The notes: generated by a model not told the origin, from the sequence alone. Counted from the stretch's first letter, positions 18,071 through 27,424 are shown. The stretch: 64,000 nt of DNA from Gammaproteobacteria bacterium (GCA_026708185.1 JAPOVK010000017.1:330708-394707), one strand, 5' to 3'. A program made the numbers and translations.

Positions 18071-20260
18071 CCAGCCTCCGCTTCACTGGAACAACTCGAA
18101 GCGCAAGCCGAGGCGCTTGCTCAAGATCTGAAGACCGGCGTTTTGCGTGCACGCTTGCGCGCCCGACGTGCCTTGCCCGATGCCGGCCATGAGTCTGCCA
18201 GCATCACGCCAGAAGAGGCTCGGCAAGTGGTGGCCCGGGAAGCGGGTTTCGCGGATTGGTTCGCCGTACAACGTGCCCTCAATGCCGAGGCTTTGAGTGG
18301 CGCGGAGGCGGAAGGCGCGCTGATCGATGCCGTGCTCGCCGACGCCGACGCGCGCGTCCAGGCCCTGCTTAGCCGCTGGCCGGACCTCGCCGCCACCTCG
18401 GTGTCGTGCGCCTTGGCCCTTGGCATGCCCGAAGCGGTCGACAGACTGGACCGGGACACGGTGAACACCGTCGTCGGGCCGCGCGGCTGGCCGCCGTTGC
18501 TCTACCTGTGCCACTCGCGCTACGGCCACCGCGACCCTGAACGCCGGGCCGCGTGCATCAAGCTGCTCCAGGCGTTGCTCGACCGCGGCGCGGATCCGAA
18601 CGCGGGAATCCGTGAAACCGCGTCGCTACGCGGCTTTCGCACGGCCTTGGGTGCGGCCATCGGCTGGGCTCGAAACTCCGCCTTCGTAGACGCGCTACTC
18701 GAAGCAGGCGCCGACATTGCCGACGGTCCAACGCTCTACGAAGGGTCGGCCATGTGGGAGGCCGTGCGGCACAAGGACATCGCGAGCCTGAAGGCTCTCC
18801 TCGCGCGGGATCCCCCGCAGTGGCACGTCTGTCACGCCCTGCCCCAAGCGCTTCAATACGACGATGTGGCCTTGGCCCGCATGCTGCTGGAACGAGGCGG
18901 CGACCCGAACTGGACCATGGGCTGCTGGGGGTTCGACGGCAACTGCCTGCACGAAGCCGTGGTCCTCGGCAACTCGCCACCTGTACTCGCCGCTTTGCTG
19001 GAACACGGCGCGCAGCCGGATTTCGCCGACCGCGACGGACGCACGCCGCTGGCCTTGGCGACCTGCCTGAACCGGGATGCGCTTGCCGCAGTGCTCCGCG
19101 AGCACGGCGCCCGCGACGACGCGGTCCGCGAGGTCGATCACTGGGTCGGCGCCTGCTTTGCCGGCGACCTCGACGCAGCCACCCGGCAGGACCCCGGTGA
19201 CCGGCCTTTCCGGCCTGCGGACCATCTCTGGCTGTGCCGTGGCGTTCGCATGGGGAGTGACACCACTGTGCGACTGCTGCTTGCCGGCGGCATCGATCCG
19301 AACGCCATGGACGACGACGGCGAGCGGCCACTGCACCTTGCCGCCCGCCTGGACAATGGCGCCGTGACCCACCGCCTCATCGTCAGCGGCGCGGATCTCG
19401 GGCAGGTGAACTTCGCCGGGCAAACGCCACTCGATGTCGCGTTGGAGCACAGCGACCACGCAACCGAACTCTTGGCGGGCGCGGACGCGCCGCTCAGCCC
19501 GTCGCGCGACTTCGACTTCCAGGCACGGTTCGAAGCCGCGGCCGACGCCGTGGTCCGAGGCGACCTTGCGACGCTGAAGGCCTTGTTCACCGCGCATCCG
19601 GAGCTTGCCAGGGCCCGTTCGACGAGGCCGCATCGGTGCACCTTGCTGCACTATCTGGGTGCCAACGGGTTCGAGGGCGAGCGTCAGCAAACCCCGCCCA
19701 ACGCCGTTGCCGTAATCGACTGTCTGATCGATGCGGGGAGCGATCCGAATGCGGTCTGCTACACGTACCGTGGCGGGCCCGCGCAAACGACCCTCGGCCT
19801 GTTGACCAGCAGCAGTCACCCCAAGGCCGCCGGGCTGACCTTGGCCATGGTCACCGCGCTCGCCCGCGGGGGCGCCGAACTCGATGCCGTCTACCGCGTG
19901 CTCACGGCGATCCACCGCGATGGCTCGCTTCCTGACGGATTCGATCCGACGGCCGAGTCTTCAGGCCATGCCGTTATCGAGGCGGCGACCCTCGCCGAGC
20001 GGGACATCCTCTTGCGGCTCCTCGATGCGGGTGTCGACGTCAATGCCGAGCGAGGGGATGCCACCACGGCTCTGCATCACGCGGCGTTCGACGGCAACGC
20101 GACCCTGGTGGACGAGCTGCTTTCACGCGGTGCCGACCTTGCGCGCCGCGACAAGGTGTTCAACGGTACCGCAGCAGGATGGGCTCACGCGGGCGGACAC
20201 GCCGGGCTCGGCGAACATCTTGCCGAGCGCGTGAGCGCCATGGACATGGACCAACCCTAA
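18068..20260 (+). CDS. Ankyrin repeat protein
   Basis: A 730-residue cytoplasmic-looking protein without signal peptide. The N-terminal 75 residues are a charged helical region (LEQLEAQAEALAQDLKTG; EEARQVVAREAGFADWFAVQ) typical of a class of bacterial ankyrin proteins. From about residue 150 there are many ankyrin units with the signature layout, for example LLERGGDPNW, GRTPLALATCLNRDALAAVL, LLLAGGIDPNAMDDDGERPL, LLDAGVDVNAERGDATTAL and LLSRGADLARRD. Family role: protein-protein contact; the partner is unknown. It starts 48 bases after the TonB receptor, inside a hairpin, and converges on the ZIP gene. Confidence 0.88.
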   Translation: MPASASLEQLEAQAEALAQDLKTGVLRARLRARRALPDAGHESASITPEEARQVVAREAGFADWFAVQRALNAEALSGAEAEGALIDAVLADADARVQALLSRWPDLAATSVSCALALGMPEAVDRLDRDTVNTVVGPRGWPPLLYLCHSRYGHRDPERRAACIKLLQALLDRGADPNAGIRETASLRGFRTALGAAIGWARNSAFVDALLEAGADIADGPTLYEGSAMWEAVRHKDIASLKALLARDPPQWHVCHALPQALQYDDVALARMLLERGGDPNWTMGCWGFDGNCLHEAVVLGNSPPVLAALLEHGAQPDFADRDGRTPLALATCLNRDALAAVLREHGARDDAVREVDHWVGACFAGDLDAATRQDPGDRPFRPADHLWLCRGVRMGSDTTVRLLLAGGIDPNAMDDDGERPLHLAARLDNGAVTHRLIVSGADLGQVNFAGQTPLDVALEHSDHATELLAGADAPLSPSRDFDFQARFEAAADAVVRGDLATLKALFTAHPELARARSTRPHRCTLLHYLGANGFEGERQQTPPNAVAVIDCLIDAGSDPNAVCYTYRGGPAQTTLGLLTSSSHPKAAGLTLAMVTALARGGAELDAVYRVLTAIHRDGSLPDGFDPTAESSGHAVIEAATLAERDILLRLLDAGVDVNAERGDATTALHHAAFDGNATLVDELLSRGADLARRDKVFNGTAAGWAHAGGHAGLGEHLAERVSAMDMDQP

Positions 20261-20319
20261 GCAGCTAGCGAGGTGGCCGACGGCACCGCGCGAGCCCCGG
20301 GCGAGGCCGCCTCCGATCT

Positions 20320-21156
20320 TCAGTGATGCGATTGCCCCGCGTGGACCGTAGTCGTCTCAACGAAGTACAGCGCGTAGGCGAGCGAGACGCCCGACAGCAG
20401 CGCGAGCAGAAGCTTGCCGCGGTCGTGGCGATGGAAGTGCACCTCGGGCAGCAGATCGCCGAGCGCAATGCACAGGAACGCGCCCACCGCGAAGGCGAGC
20501 GCATAGCCGAGCCACGGGCCCTCCGCAACGGCCCCGAGCATGCCTGCGCCGAAGTAGCTCAATGCTGCAGCCACGGGGCAGATCAAGGCATAGCCGACGT
20601 TGGCCGCAAGCCGGGCACGGCGGCCGTTGCCGTTGTGCTTCATCATCCCCGTGATGGAAAACGCGTCCAGCGGCTTGTGCAGCAGGATTGCGAGGCACAC
20701 GCCGAGCCCGGGCAGCACTCCCTCTTCCATGAGCCCGATGCGCACGCTCGCCCCCAGAGCGACGCCTTCCGTCGCAGCATGCAGGCCCAGGCCCAATCCG
20801 ATCCCAACCAGCCCGCCCGCCTTTCTCCGATCGCCCGCGTGGCGAACACCAGCTTCCGCGCTGAAATCGTGCTGGTGGAACGGAAATGCCCGCAACAGGA
20901 TGATCATGGCGACCATGCCCAACACCACGCAAAGCACGGCCGCCTCCACGGCTTCGGGCCCCCGGATCCGCTCGATGCTATGCGGCAGGAGATGGAACAG
21001 GGCAACACCCGCGAGGAAGCCGGCCACGAAGCTCATCACCACCTGCGTGCGCATGTGGGTCATCGCGCCGTATTCGGACAGCCGCCCGCCGATCACAGAC
21101 GCCGCGAACACGGCGACGGAATAGCCGGCCAGCAGCAACGGCGGGGAGGCACTCAT
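20320..21156 (-). CDS. ZIP family divalent metal transporter
   Basis: A 278-residue inner-membrane protein with about eight helices. Helix IV carries GLGLGLHAATEGVALGASV (His/Glu metal pair) and helix V carries AILLHKPLDAFSITGMM; a His-containing loop (FPFHQHDFS) lies between helices III and IV, and HFHRHDRG comes near the end. These are the ZIP transport-site signatures; zinc is the commonest substrate of relatives, with iron or manganese possible. With the ZnuD-like receptor 2.3 kb away it could complete an outer-to-cytoplasm zinc route. An alternative reading is zinc uptake unrelated to the receptor. Confidence 0.85.
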   Translation of the reverse strand: MSASPPLLLAGYSVAVFAASVIGGRLSEYGAMTHMRTQVVMSFVAGFLAGVALFHLLPHSIERIRGPEAVEAAVLCVVLGMVAMIILLRAFPFHQHDFSAEAGVRHAGDRRKAGGLVGIGLGLGLHAATEGVALGASVRIGLMEEGVLPGLGVCLAILLHKPLDAFSITGMMKHNGNGRRARLAANVGYALICPVAAALSYFGAGMLGAVAEGPWLGYALAFAVGAFLCIALGDLLPEVHFHRHDRGKLLLALLSGVSLAYALYFVETTTVHAGQSHH

Positions 21157-21296
21157 CCGCGTTGCCGCCGGGCTGGCGTTTCACAACCGCACCGTCCTCG
21201 CGCCCGAATGTGCGCACGGGTAGGCGGGGTGTGTCGCGGACCTCCGCGCACCTTCATGCGCTGTTGCCGGGCGGCATCGGCAGGTTTCGCGGAGGT

Positions 21297-21370
21297 TGGA
21301 GGCTGGAGTCGGAATCGAACCGGCGTACACGGAGTTGCAGTCCGCTGCATAACCACTCTGCCATCCAGCC
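21297..21370 (-). tRNA. tRNA-Cys (anticodon GCA)
   Basis: On the minus strand: acceptor GGCTGGA/TCCAGCC, anticodon stem GCGGA/TCCGT with loop CTGCAAC (anticodon at 21336-21338), T arm GCCGG-TTCGATT-CCGAC, discriminator U and encoded CCA (21297-21299). Length is 74 with CCA. It is downstream of pgsA in the same orientation, as in the Escherichia coli order uvrC-pgsA-glyW-cysT-leuZ, but separated from it by a desaturase on the other strand. Confidence 0.95.
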
Positions 21371-21413
21371 GATGGGCCCGTCCGCAGTGCGGCAGGTGCC
21401 AAAAAGGCGGCGC

Positions 21414-21419
21414 AATATA
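21414..21419 (-). promoter_or_regulatory. -10 element of tRNA-Cys promoter
   Basis: The minus strand reads GCTATATTGCGCCGCC: TATATT followed by a GC-rich discriminator, about 44 bases before the tRNA 5' end. The -35 region is not convincing. Confidence 0.4.
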
Positions 21420-21536
21420 GCACATCGACTGCCGCCCGAAGGGGTGGGCATCCCCGATCCCCTCATCCCCGCTTGGCATTCTGGACCGACAGCGGCAATA
21501 TCGGATCGCTCGCTTCTGCCAGACCCGAGATCGTCG

Positions 21537-22586
21537 ATGCCCGCCTTCGCCACCGACTACAAGATCAACTGGTACCGTTGCCCAATCGACAGGGCGTTGC
21601 TCGCCGAACTGATGCAGCGCAACGACTCCCGGGGCTGGTTCCAGACCCTGGCCCACCTCGGCCTGTTCTTCGCAACCGGCGCGCTCGCCTACCTGGCCTT
21701 CCTCAACATCGACGCCAGCAACTGGCCGTGGTCTGTCCCGCTGCTCCTCGTGGCGCTCTTCGTTCACGGCACGATCGGGCCGTTCATGGGCCTGATCGCC
21801 ATTCACGAACTGCAACACCGCACGGTCTTCAAGAGCCGCGCCCTGAACGCGTTCTTCGAGAAGCTCTACGCGTTCATAAGCTGGTCGGACTACATCTGGT
21901 ACCAGGAGAGTCACACGATCCACCACCAGGCCACGTGCCACGCCGACTTCGACGGCGAGGTGCCGCTGCCGATCCGCTTCAGCCTGCGCCGGTGGCGCGT
22001 CTGGCTTGGGCTCCTCGCCTGGGATCCGGCGAACACGTGGCAGCGGTTGAAGTCGGTGTGGCGCCACGCCAACGGGCGCCTCGTCGGCGACTGGTACAAC
22101 CACGTGCTGCCGGAATCGGACACCGCGCTACGCCGCCGGCACCGCAACTGGGCTCGGACGCTGTTGCTCGGCCACGGTCTACTGGCGCTCGTGTTCATTG
22201 CTACCGGTCACTGGTTCCTCGTCGTGATCTTCACGATTGGCACGCAATACTGCGGCTGGCTCGGGATGCTCTGCGGCCGGCCACAGCACTACGGACTGAA
22301 TAGCGACATCCCCGACTTCCGGATGAACACGCGGACGTTCACCTGCTCCTGGTTGCCGGCGTTCTACTACTGGAACATGCAGTACCACCTCGAGCATCAC
22401 ATGTTCCCGGCCGTGCCGTTCTACAACCTGCCGAAGCTGCGCAAGGCGATCGAACACGATCTGCCACCCGCGACCCACGGCCTGGTGGCCACCTGGAAGG
22501 AGATGCTCGAACTGCGGCGGCGCGCCATAGCGGACCCGGCGTACCGCTACCTGCCCCCTCTACCTGGAGCCGTCAGGACGACCTAG
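21537..22586 (+). CDS. Membrane fatty acid desaturase
   Basis: A 349-residue protein from ATG 21537 (begins MPAFATDYKINWYRC). It has the three histidine boxes of the type 1 desaturase/hydroxylase superfamily: HELQH (about residue 90), HTIHH (about 126) and HLEHH (about 284), with hydrophobic segments between. A di-iron centre and external electron donor are expected; the reaction is desaturation or hydroxylation of an acyl or lipid substrate in the membrane. It stands alone on the plus strand between tRNA-Cys and pgsA, converging on pgsA. Regiospecificity cannot be told. Confidence 0.88.
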   Translation: MPAFATDYKINWYRCPIDRALLAELMQRNDSRGWFQTLAHLGLFFATGALAYLAFLNIDASNWPWSVPLLLVALFVHGTIGPFMGLIAIHELQHRTVFKSRALNAFFEKLYAFISWSDYIWYQESHTIHHQATCHADFDGEVPLPIRFSLRRWRVWLGLLAWDPANTWQRLKSVWRHANGRLVGDWYNHVLPESDTALRRRHRNWARTLLLGHGLLALVFIATGHWFLVVIFTIGTQYCGWLGMLCGRPQHYGLNSDIPDFRMNTRTFTCSWLPAFYYWNMQYHLEHHMFPAVPFYNLPKLRKAIEHDLPPATHGLVATWKEMLELRRRAIADPAYRYLPPLPGAVRTT

Positions 22587-22614
22587 GGACCGATCCTGCC
22601 GTCGCAAGGCGGCG

Positions 22615-23184
22615 TCATGAGGTTGTGCTGGCGTGGAAACCGTCCTTCAACGTGGGCCAGGCCGCACGCAGGTAGATGACCATCGACCAGATGGTGATGA
22701 CGGCCGCCGCGTAGAGCAGAACGAGGCCCACGATCACCCACGGCCTGCCCATTTCCGGCGCATTGGCGAAAAGGATCACGATCGCCACCATCTGCAGCGT
22801 CGTCTTCACGCGGGCGATCCACGACACCGTGACCACTCCACGCCGGTTCATCTCGGCCATCCACTCGCGCAGTGCCGAGATCACGATCTCCCGGCCGATG
22901 ATCACCAGCCCCGGGATCGTCATCCACAAGCTCGCATGGCCGCCGATCAAGAGGACCAACGCGGTCAGCACGATGAGCTTGTCGGCCACCGGATCCAGGA
23001 ACGCGCCGAACAGCGTCGTCTGATCCAGCCGGCGCGCGAGGTAGCCGTCCAACCAGTCCGTGAACGCGGCTGCGGCGAACAAGAGCGCCGCGATCCAGTG
23101 ATAGTTCTCCGTGCTGAGGTATGCCAGCGCGAAGACCGGTACCAGGCCGATCCGCGCAATCGTCAGCACGTTAGGAAGGTTCAT
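22615..23184 (-). CDS. pgsA: CDP-diacylglycerol--glycerol-3-phosphate 3-phosphatidyltransferase
   Basis: A 189-residue multi-helix protein with the complete CDP-alcohol phosphotransferase motif DWLDGYLARRLD...FGAFLDPVADK (D-G-x2-A-R, then G-x3-D-x3-D). The start is chosen as MNLPNVLTIARIGLVPVFAL at 23184, the usual PgsA N terminus; an in-frame ATG at 23211 would overlap uvrC. It makes phosphatidylglycerol phosphate from CDP-diacylglycerol at the inner membrane. It follows uvrC by 19 bases, the classical uvrC-pgsA arrangement. Confidence 0.95.
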   Translation of the reverse strand: MNLPNVLTIARIGLVPVFALAYLSTENYHWIAALLFAAAAFTDWLDGYLARRLDQTTLFGAFLDPVADKLIVLTALVLLIGGHASLWMTIPGLVIIGREIVISALREWMAEMNRRGVVTVSWIARVKTTLQMVAIVILFANAPEMGRPWVIVGLVLLYAAAVITIWSMVIYLRAAWPTLKDGFHASTTS

Positions 23185-23203
23185 CTTCTGCGCGTCGAGG
23201 AGG

Positions 23204-25015
23204 TCAAGCACCGTGCAACGATCCGTGGATGTCGGCCGCTAGTTTACGGCTCACGCCGGGAACTTTGGCGATTTCCTCGACACTGGCACCCTGGATCGAC
23301 GAAACCGAGCCGAAGTGCGCGAGCAGTTCCCGCTTGCGGCGCGGTCCGACGCCGACGATGTCGTCGAGCACCGATCGTCGGCGCTTCTTCTGGCGCCGGC
23401 CCCGGTGGCCGGAGATGGCGAACCTGTGCGCTTCGTCGCGGATGTGCTGGAGCAGGTGCATGGCACCACCGTTCGCGGGAAGCACGAGTTCGCCTTGACC
23501 AGCGAGCAGAATGGTCTCGAAGCCGGGTTTGCGGGTCGGGCCCTTGGCGATCCCGAGCAACGCGATGTCCTTCACCTGCAGTTGGTCCAGCACTTCGGCA
23601 GCCCGGCCGACCTGGCCGGCGCCGCCATCGATGATCACCGCGTCCGGCAACGCCGCCTCGCCTTCCACGAGGCGCGTATAGCGGCGCCGCATGACCTGTT
23701 CGATGGCGCCGTAGTCGTCGCCCCGCGGCACACCTTCGATGTTGTAGCGCCGATAGTCCGACTTCACCGGCCCCTCGGTGTCGAACACCACGCAGGACGC
23801 GACCGTTGCCTCGCCCGCCGAGTGACTGATGTCAAAGCACTCCAGGCGCGACGGGATGTCTTCCCAGCCGAGAGCGGCTTGCAGGTCGACGAAGCGCCCC
23901 AGGACGTTTTGCCGGTCCGCGACCAGGGCCGACAGCGACATCTTGGCGTTCTCCGTCGCCATCTCCGCCCAACGCGCGCGCTGCCCGCGGACGTGGCACG
24001 CTACTTCCACGCGCCGCCCCGCCCGTTCCGTCAAGGCCCCGGCTAGCAGATCGGCATCGCCTTGCGGTACGGCGACCACCAACGTCTTCGGCATCTCGCG
24101 TTCACGACCACCGAGGTAGTACTGCGACACGAAGGCGAACAGCAACTCGTCCTCCGGCACACCGAGCTCGTTTTTCGGGAACCAGGTCCGGTTGCCCAGC
24201 AGGCGACCGTCGCGCACGAACAGGCCTTGTACGCAGGCCTGGCCGGCGTCGATGGCCACGCCGAAGATGTCCACGTTGCCGCCGGCGCCGTGCACATACT
24301 GGTTCTCCTGGACGCGGCGCAGGTGACCGATCTGGTCCCGATAGCGCGCGGCGCGTTCGAACTCAAGGGCTGACGCGGCGGCCTCCATCTTGTCCTTGAA
24401 GGCCGACAGCACGTCGCTGCTCTTGCCTTCGAGGAACATGACCGCCAGACGCACGTCCTCGGCGTACTGTTCGCGGCCGATCAGGCCGACGCAAGGCGCG
24501 CTGCAGCGGTCGATCTGGTGCTGCAAGCACGGTCGCGAGCGATTCTTGAAGAAGCCGTCCTCGCAGGGGCGAATGCCGAAGAGTCTCTGCAGGATGTTCA
24601 GGCTGTCGCGCACTGCCGCCGCGCTCGGAAACGGGCCGAAGTACCGACCGCCCTTCTTGGCACCGCGATGGAAGGCGAGCCGCGGAAAGGGATGATCCGT
24701 CAACTCGATGAACGGGTAGGACTTGTCGTCGCGTAGAACAACGTTGAAGCGCGGCTGCTCGGCCTTGATCAGGCTCTGTTCGAGCAGCAAGGCCTCCGTC
24801 TCGCTCGTGGTGACGGTGATCCGGATGTCCTGGACCTTGGCCATCAGGGCCATGGTCTTGGTGGTCAGTCCGGAGGCGCGGAAATACGCCGTGACCCGGG
24901 GTTTGAGGCTGCGCGCCTTGCCGACGTAGAGCACTTCATCCGCCTCGCCGACCATCTGGTAGACGCCCGGCCGCTTCGGCAGCGTGGTCAGGAAGCGCTC
25001 GGCATCGAATGCCAC
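23204..25015 (-). CDS. uvrC: Excinuclease ABC subunit C
   Basis: A 603-residue protein of normal length. It has the N-terminal GIY-YIG nuclease (RPGVYQMVGEADEVLYVGKARSLKPRV), a cysteine cluster region (CLQHQIDRCSAPCVGLI), a UVR motif (DVLSAFKDKMEAAASALEFERAARYRDQI), the RNase H-like second nuclease with LECFDISHSAGEATVASCVVF and VIIDGGAGQVGRAAEVL, and C-terminal helix-hairpin-helix repeats (LLAHFGSVSSIQGASVEEIA, KVPGVSRKLAADI). It incises both sides of bulky DNA lesions with UvrB. It lies within the minus-strand group gap, DUF503, small membrane protein, uvrC, pgsA. Confidence 0.97.
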   Translation of the reverse strand: MAFDAERFLTTLPKRPGVYQMVGEADEVLYVGKARSLKPRVTAYFRASGLTTKTMALMAKVQDIRITVTTSETEALLLEQSLIKAEQPRFNVVLRDDKSYPFIELTDHPFPRLAFHRGAKKGGRYFGPFPSAAAVRDSLNILQRLFGIRPCEDGFFKNRSRPCLQHQIDRCSAPCVGLIGREQYAEDVRLAVMFLEGKSSDVLSAFKDKMEAAASALEFERAARYRDQIGHLRRVQENQYVHGAGGNVDIFGVAIDAGQACVQGLFVRDGRLLGNRTWFPKNELGVPEDELLFAFVSQYYLGGREREMPKTLVVAVPQGDADLLAGALTERAGRRVEVACHVRGQRARWAEMATENAKMSLSALVADRQNVLGRFVDLQAALGWEDIPSRLECFDISHSAGEATVASCVVFDTEGPVKSDYRRYNIEGVPRGDDYGAIEQVMRRRYTRLVEGEAALPDAVIIDGGAGQVGRAAEVLDQLQVKDIALLGIAKGPTRKPGFETILLAGQGELVLPANGGAMHLLQHIRDEAHRFAISGHRGRRQKKRRRSVLDDIVGVGPRRKRELLAHFGSVSSIQGASVEEIAKVPGVSRKLAADIHGSLHGA

Positions 25016-25030
25016 GGGTTCAAGGCTCGC

Positions 25031-25450
25031 CTATTTGCGCACCCGGAGGGGGATGACGTTGCTCTCGCGCTTGACGTACACCTCACGCTTGCGGCCGGGT
25101 CCGTCCAAGCCGATTTTGCCTTTGTCGAACAGCCGCAGCTCGTAGCTGGCCGGAGAGGTCACGGCGCCGTCCCCTTCCGTCGGCTCAAGGTAGAGCGTGT
25201 GGCCCCTGAGCCGCCAGTTTCCGCGCTGGATGACATCCCCGTCGCGTGCGACGTAGGTTCCGCCCGCCAATTCGCCGCTCAGGGTGAGCCCCCGGCGTGG
25301 CGACGGGCTGCCGTTGGTCGGGGCGGCGTCCAGTTCCCACTTGCCGAGAAGATTCAAGGAGCGCAGCCACTCGTGCCGCCTGCGCCGTGCTCCACGCATC
25401 CAGAACGCCGTCACGGCGGCGACGGTGATGACGAACAGCCAGAGGGTCAT
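25031..25450 (-). CDS. Membrane-anchored hypothetical protein
   Basis: A 139-residue protein from ATG 25450, overlapping the DUF503 stop by four bases. One N-terminal helix (MTLWLFVITVAAVTAFWM) is followed by a basic patch (RGARRRRHEW) and a soluble beta-rich domain containing LLGKWELDAAP, GGTYVARDGDVIQRGNWRLRG and KIGLDGPGRKREVYVK. This looks like a small lipocalin-like or META-like barrel held at the membrane, but the family is not recognised. It lies 15 bases before uvrC in the same direction. Confidence 0.6.
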   Translation of the reverse strand: MTLWLFVITVAAVTAFWMRGARRRRHEWLRSLNLLGKWELDAAPTNGSPSPRRGLTLSGELAGGTYVARDGDVIQRGNWRLRGHTLYLEPTEGDGAVTSPASYELRLFDKGKIGLDGPGRKREVYVKRESNVIPLRVRK

Positions 25451-25734
25451 GCGGCCAGAAGTTCGCGGTCGACGCCGACAATGGTCGCATCCACCGACTC
25501 CGCCGCCCATCGCTCGACGTTCGCGAGCGATTGCTCGACCACCACGGCATCCGCCGCCACCGCGACCACCGACCAGCGCGCGCGCTGGCGCGAGTCCTGG
25601 TGGTCACTCTCACAGATTGCCAGGTTGGGGACGCGGCCGAACTTGTCGCGCAGGCGAGCAAGGCGCCGACGCTTCTCCTTGAGCGACGCGCAGCCGGGCA
25701 AGTGAAAGTCGAGGTCCAGAACTCCGATATGCAT
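25447..25734 (-). CDS. DUF503 family protein (YlxP-like)
   Basis: A 95-residue protein with the DUF503 layout: MHIGVLDLDFHLPGCASLKEKR, then KFGRVPNLAICESDHQDSRQRARWSVVAVAAD and a C-terminal VDRELL. The core KEKR plus RWSVV pattern is diagnostic. Function is poorly known; relatives in Firmicutes sit near translation genes. Here it overlaps the next gene by four bases and follows the GAPDH gene by 27 bases, upstream of uvrC. Confidence 0.85.
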   Translation of the reverse strand: MHIGVLDLDFHLPGCASLKEKRRRLARLRDKFGRVPNLAICESDHQDSRQRARWSVVAVAADAVVVEQSLANVERWAAESVDATIVGVDRELLAA

Positions 25735-25761
25735 GGGTCGGTCCGCGGCGAGAGCCTAAGG

Positions 25762-27264
25762 TCAGCCTGCGGCCGCGGCGGGCGGACGCAGTTCGTCGAA
25801 GCCGGTCCGGGCGACGTCCGGCACGAGCGGGTAGCGGATGCCGGCCCATTTCTGCGTCACGCGGATCACCTGGCAGGCATAGCCGAATTCATTGTCGTAC
25901 CACGCGTAAAGCACGATGCGATTACCGTCGACGATCGTCGCGCCGCCGTCGATGCCGCAGGCGTGGCGATTGCCGATGAAGTCGCTCGACACGCGCTCGT
26001 TGGACGACGTGTAGTCGATCTGGCGTTGCAACGACGAATTGAGCGCCGTGTCGCGCAGGAAGGCATTCACCTCGTCACGATCCACGTCGCGATGCAGCGT
26101 GAGCTTGAGGATCGCCAGCGAGACATTCGGTGTCGGCACCCGGATTGCGTTGGCCGTGAGCTTCCCTTCGAGTTCGGGGAGCAGCTTGGCAACAGCCCTG
26201 GACGCCCCGGTCTCGGTGATCACCATGTTCAACGGCGCCGACCGGCCGCGCCGGTTCTTCGCATGGTAGTTGTCGTGGAGGTTCTGGTCCGGCGTGTAGG
26301 CGTGCACCGTCTCGATGTGCCCGTGGACGATGCCCCACTGGTCGCTGACGGCCTTCAGGACCGGCACGATCGCATTGGTGGTGCAGGATGCGCACGACAG
26401 GATCTTGTCGTCATCGGCGATGAGATGCGAGTTGACGCCGGAGACGATGTTCTTGACGTCGCCCTTGCCAGGGGCCGTGACCATCACGCGCGATACGCCC
26501 TTGGACTTCAGATGTTCCGAGAGGCCTTCCTCATCCCGCCAGATGCCGCTGTTGTCGATCAGCAAGGCATCGTCGATGCCGTACTGGGTGTAGTCGATGG
26601 CGCTGCGATCATCGGCGTAGATCATGCGGATGACGTTGCCGTTGGCGATCAGGCACTGGTTCTCTTCATCGACGCGAATCGTGCCCTGGAACGCCCCGTG
26701 CACGGAGTCGCGGCGCAGCAGGGCAGCGCGCTTGACGATGTCGTCCGGTCGCCCGGGTCGCAACACCACCGCGCGCAACACGAGCTGGTCGCCGCCGCCG
26801 GTCTTCTCAATCAAGAGACGTGCCAGCAGCCGGCCGATGCGGCCGAAGCCGAACAACACGACGTCGACGGGCTTCTCAAGCGGCTGCACGTGGCGCCCGA
26901 TGATCTTGGCGCACGCCTCGCGCGTGAAAACGCCCACGCTCAGCCGCTCGCCGCTGCTCGTGCGTTGCATGTACTCCACGGCCAGCTTCCCCACATCGAC
27001 GTGGGAGGGACCGAGGTCGAGTCGTGACATCGCCTCGAGGATCGGGTAGCTCTCGAACTCCGACAGTTCGTTCTCGGCCACCTGGCGCACGAAGCGGTGG
27101 GTCTTCATGATGTCGGTGACGCTTTGGTTGTGGAGCGCGCGACCGTAGCAGTAGACGACCACGTTCTTGCGGTACAACCGGCCGATGATGGGAATCATGG
27201 CCTCGGCAAGCGCCTCGCGTTCCTTCCAGTCCGGGAAGTAGTCCTCAAGGCTGTCCAGTGCCAT
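25762..27264 (-). CDS. gap: Long-form glyceraldehyde-3-phosphate dehydrogenase
   Basis: A 500-residue protein from ATG 27264. The N-terminal 130 residues are an extra helical region (MALDSLEDYFPDWKEREALA...) not found in classical 330-residue enzymes. The NAD-binding motif VLFGFGRIGR is at about 137-145 and the catalytic Cys294 is in SCASCTTN, with HAYTPDQNLHDNYHAKNRRGR and WYDNEFGYACQVIRVT following. Long GAPDH homologues of this shape occur in Pseudomonas and other marine gammaproteobacteria beside the classical enzyme. It oxidises glyceraldehyde-3-phosphate or runs in gluconeogenesis. It heads the minus-strand group that ends with uvrC-pgsA. Confidence 0.9.
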   Translation of the reverse strand: MALDSLEDYFPDWKEREALAEAMIPIIGRLYRKNVVVYCYGRALHNQSVTDIMKTHRFVRQVAENELSEFESYPILEAMSRLDLGPSHVDVGKLAVEYMQRTSSGERLSVGVFTREACAKIIGRHVQPLEKPVDVVLFGFGRIGRLLARLLIEKTGGGDQLVLRAVVLRPGRPDDIVKRAALLRRDSVHGAFQGTIRVDEENQCLIANGNVIRMIYADDRSAIDYTQYGIDDALLIDNSGIWRDEEGLSEHLKSKGVSRVMVTAPGKGDVKNIVSGVNSHLIADDDKILSCASCTTNAIVPVLKAVSDQWGIVHGHIETVHAYTPDQNLHDNYHAKNRRGRSAPLNMVITETGASRAVAKLLPELEGKLTANAIRVPTPNVSLAILKLTLHRDVDRDEVNAFLRDTALNSSLQRQIDYTSSNERVSSDFIGNRHACGIDGGATIVDGNRIVLYAWYDNEFGYACQVIRVTQKWAGIRYPLVPDVARTGFDELRPPAAAAG

Positions 27265-27424
27265 CAGCGGACCCTCGGCGCGGGGAAGATGGCGGGTATT
27301 ATCGGCAAACGCCCAAGAATGTAAACCTGATTGTCCTGGTCCCGGCGTGCTGGGATACCGTTCGCGCCCTCCGCTGCGCGTCAAACCACGCGCCGAAACA
27401 TCACGACCTTGTGGACCGGCCGAA

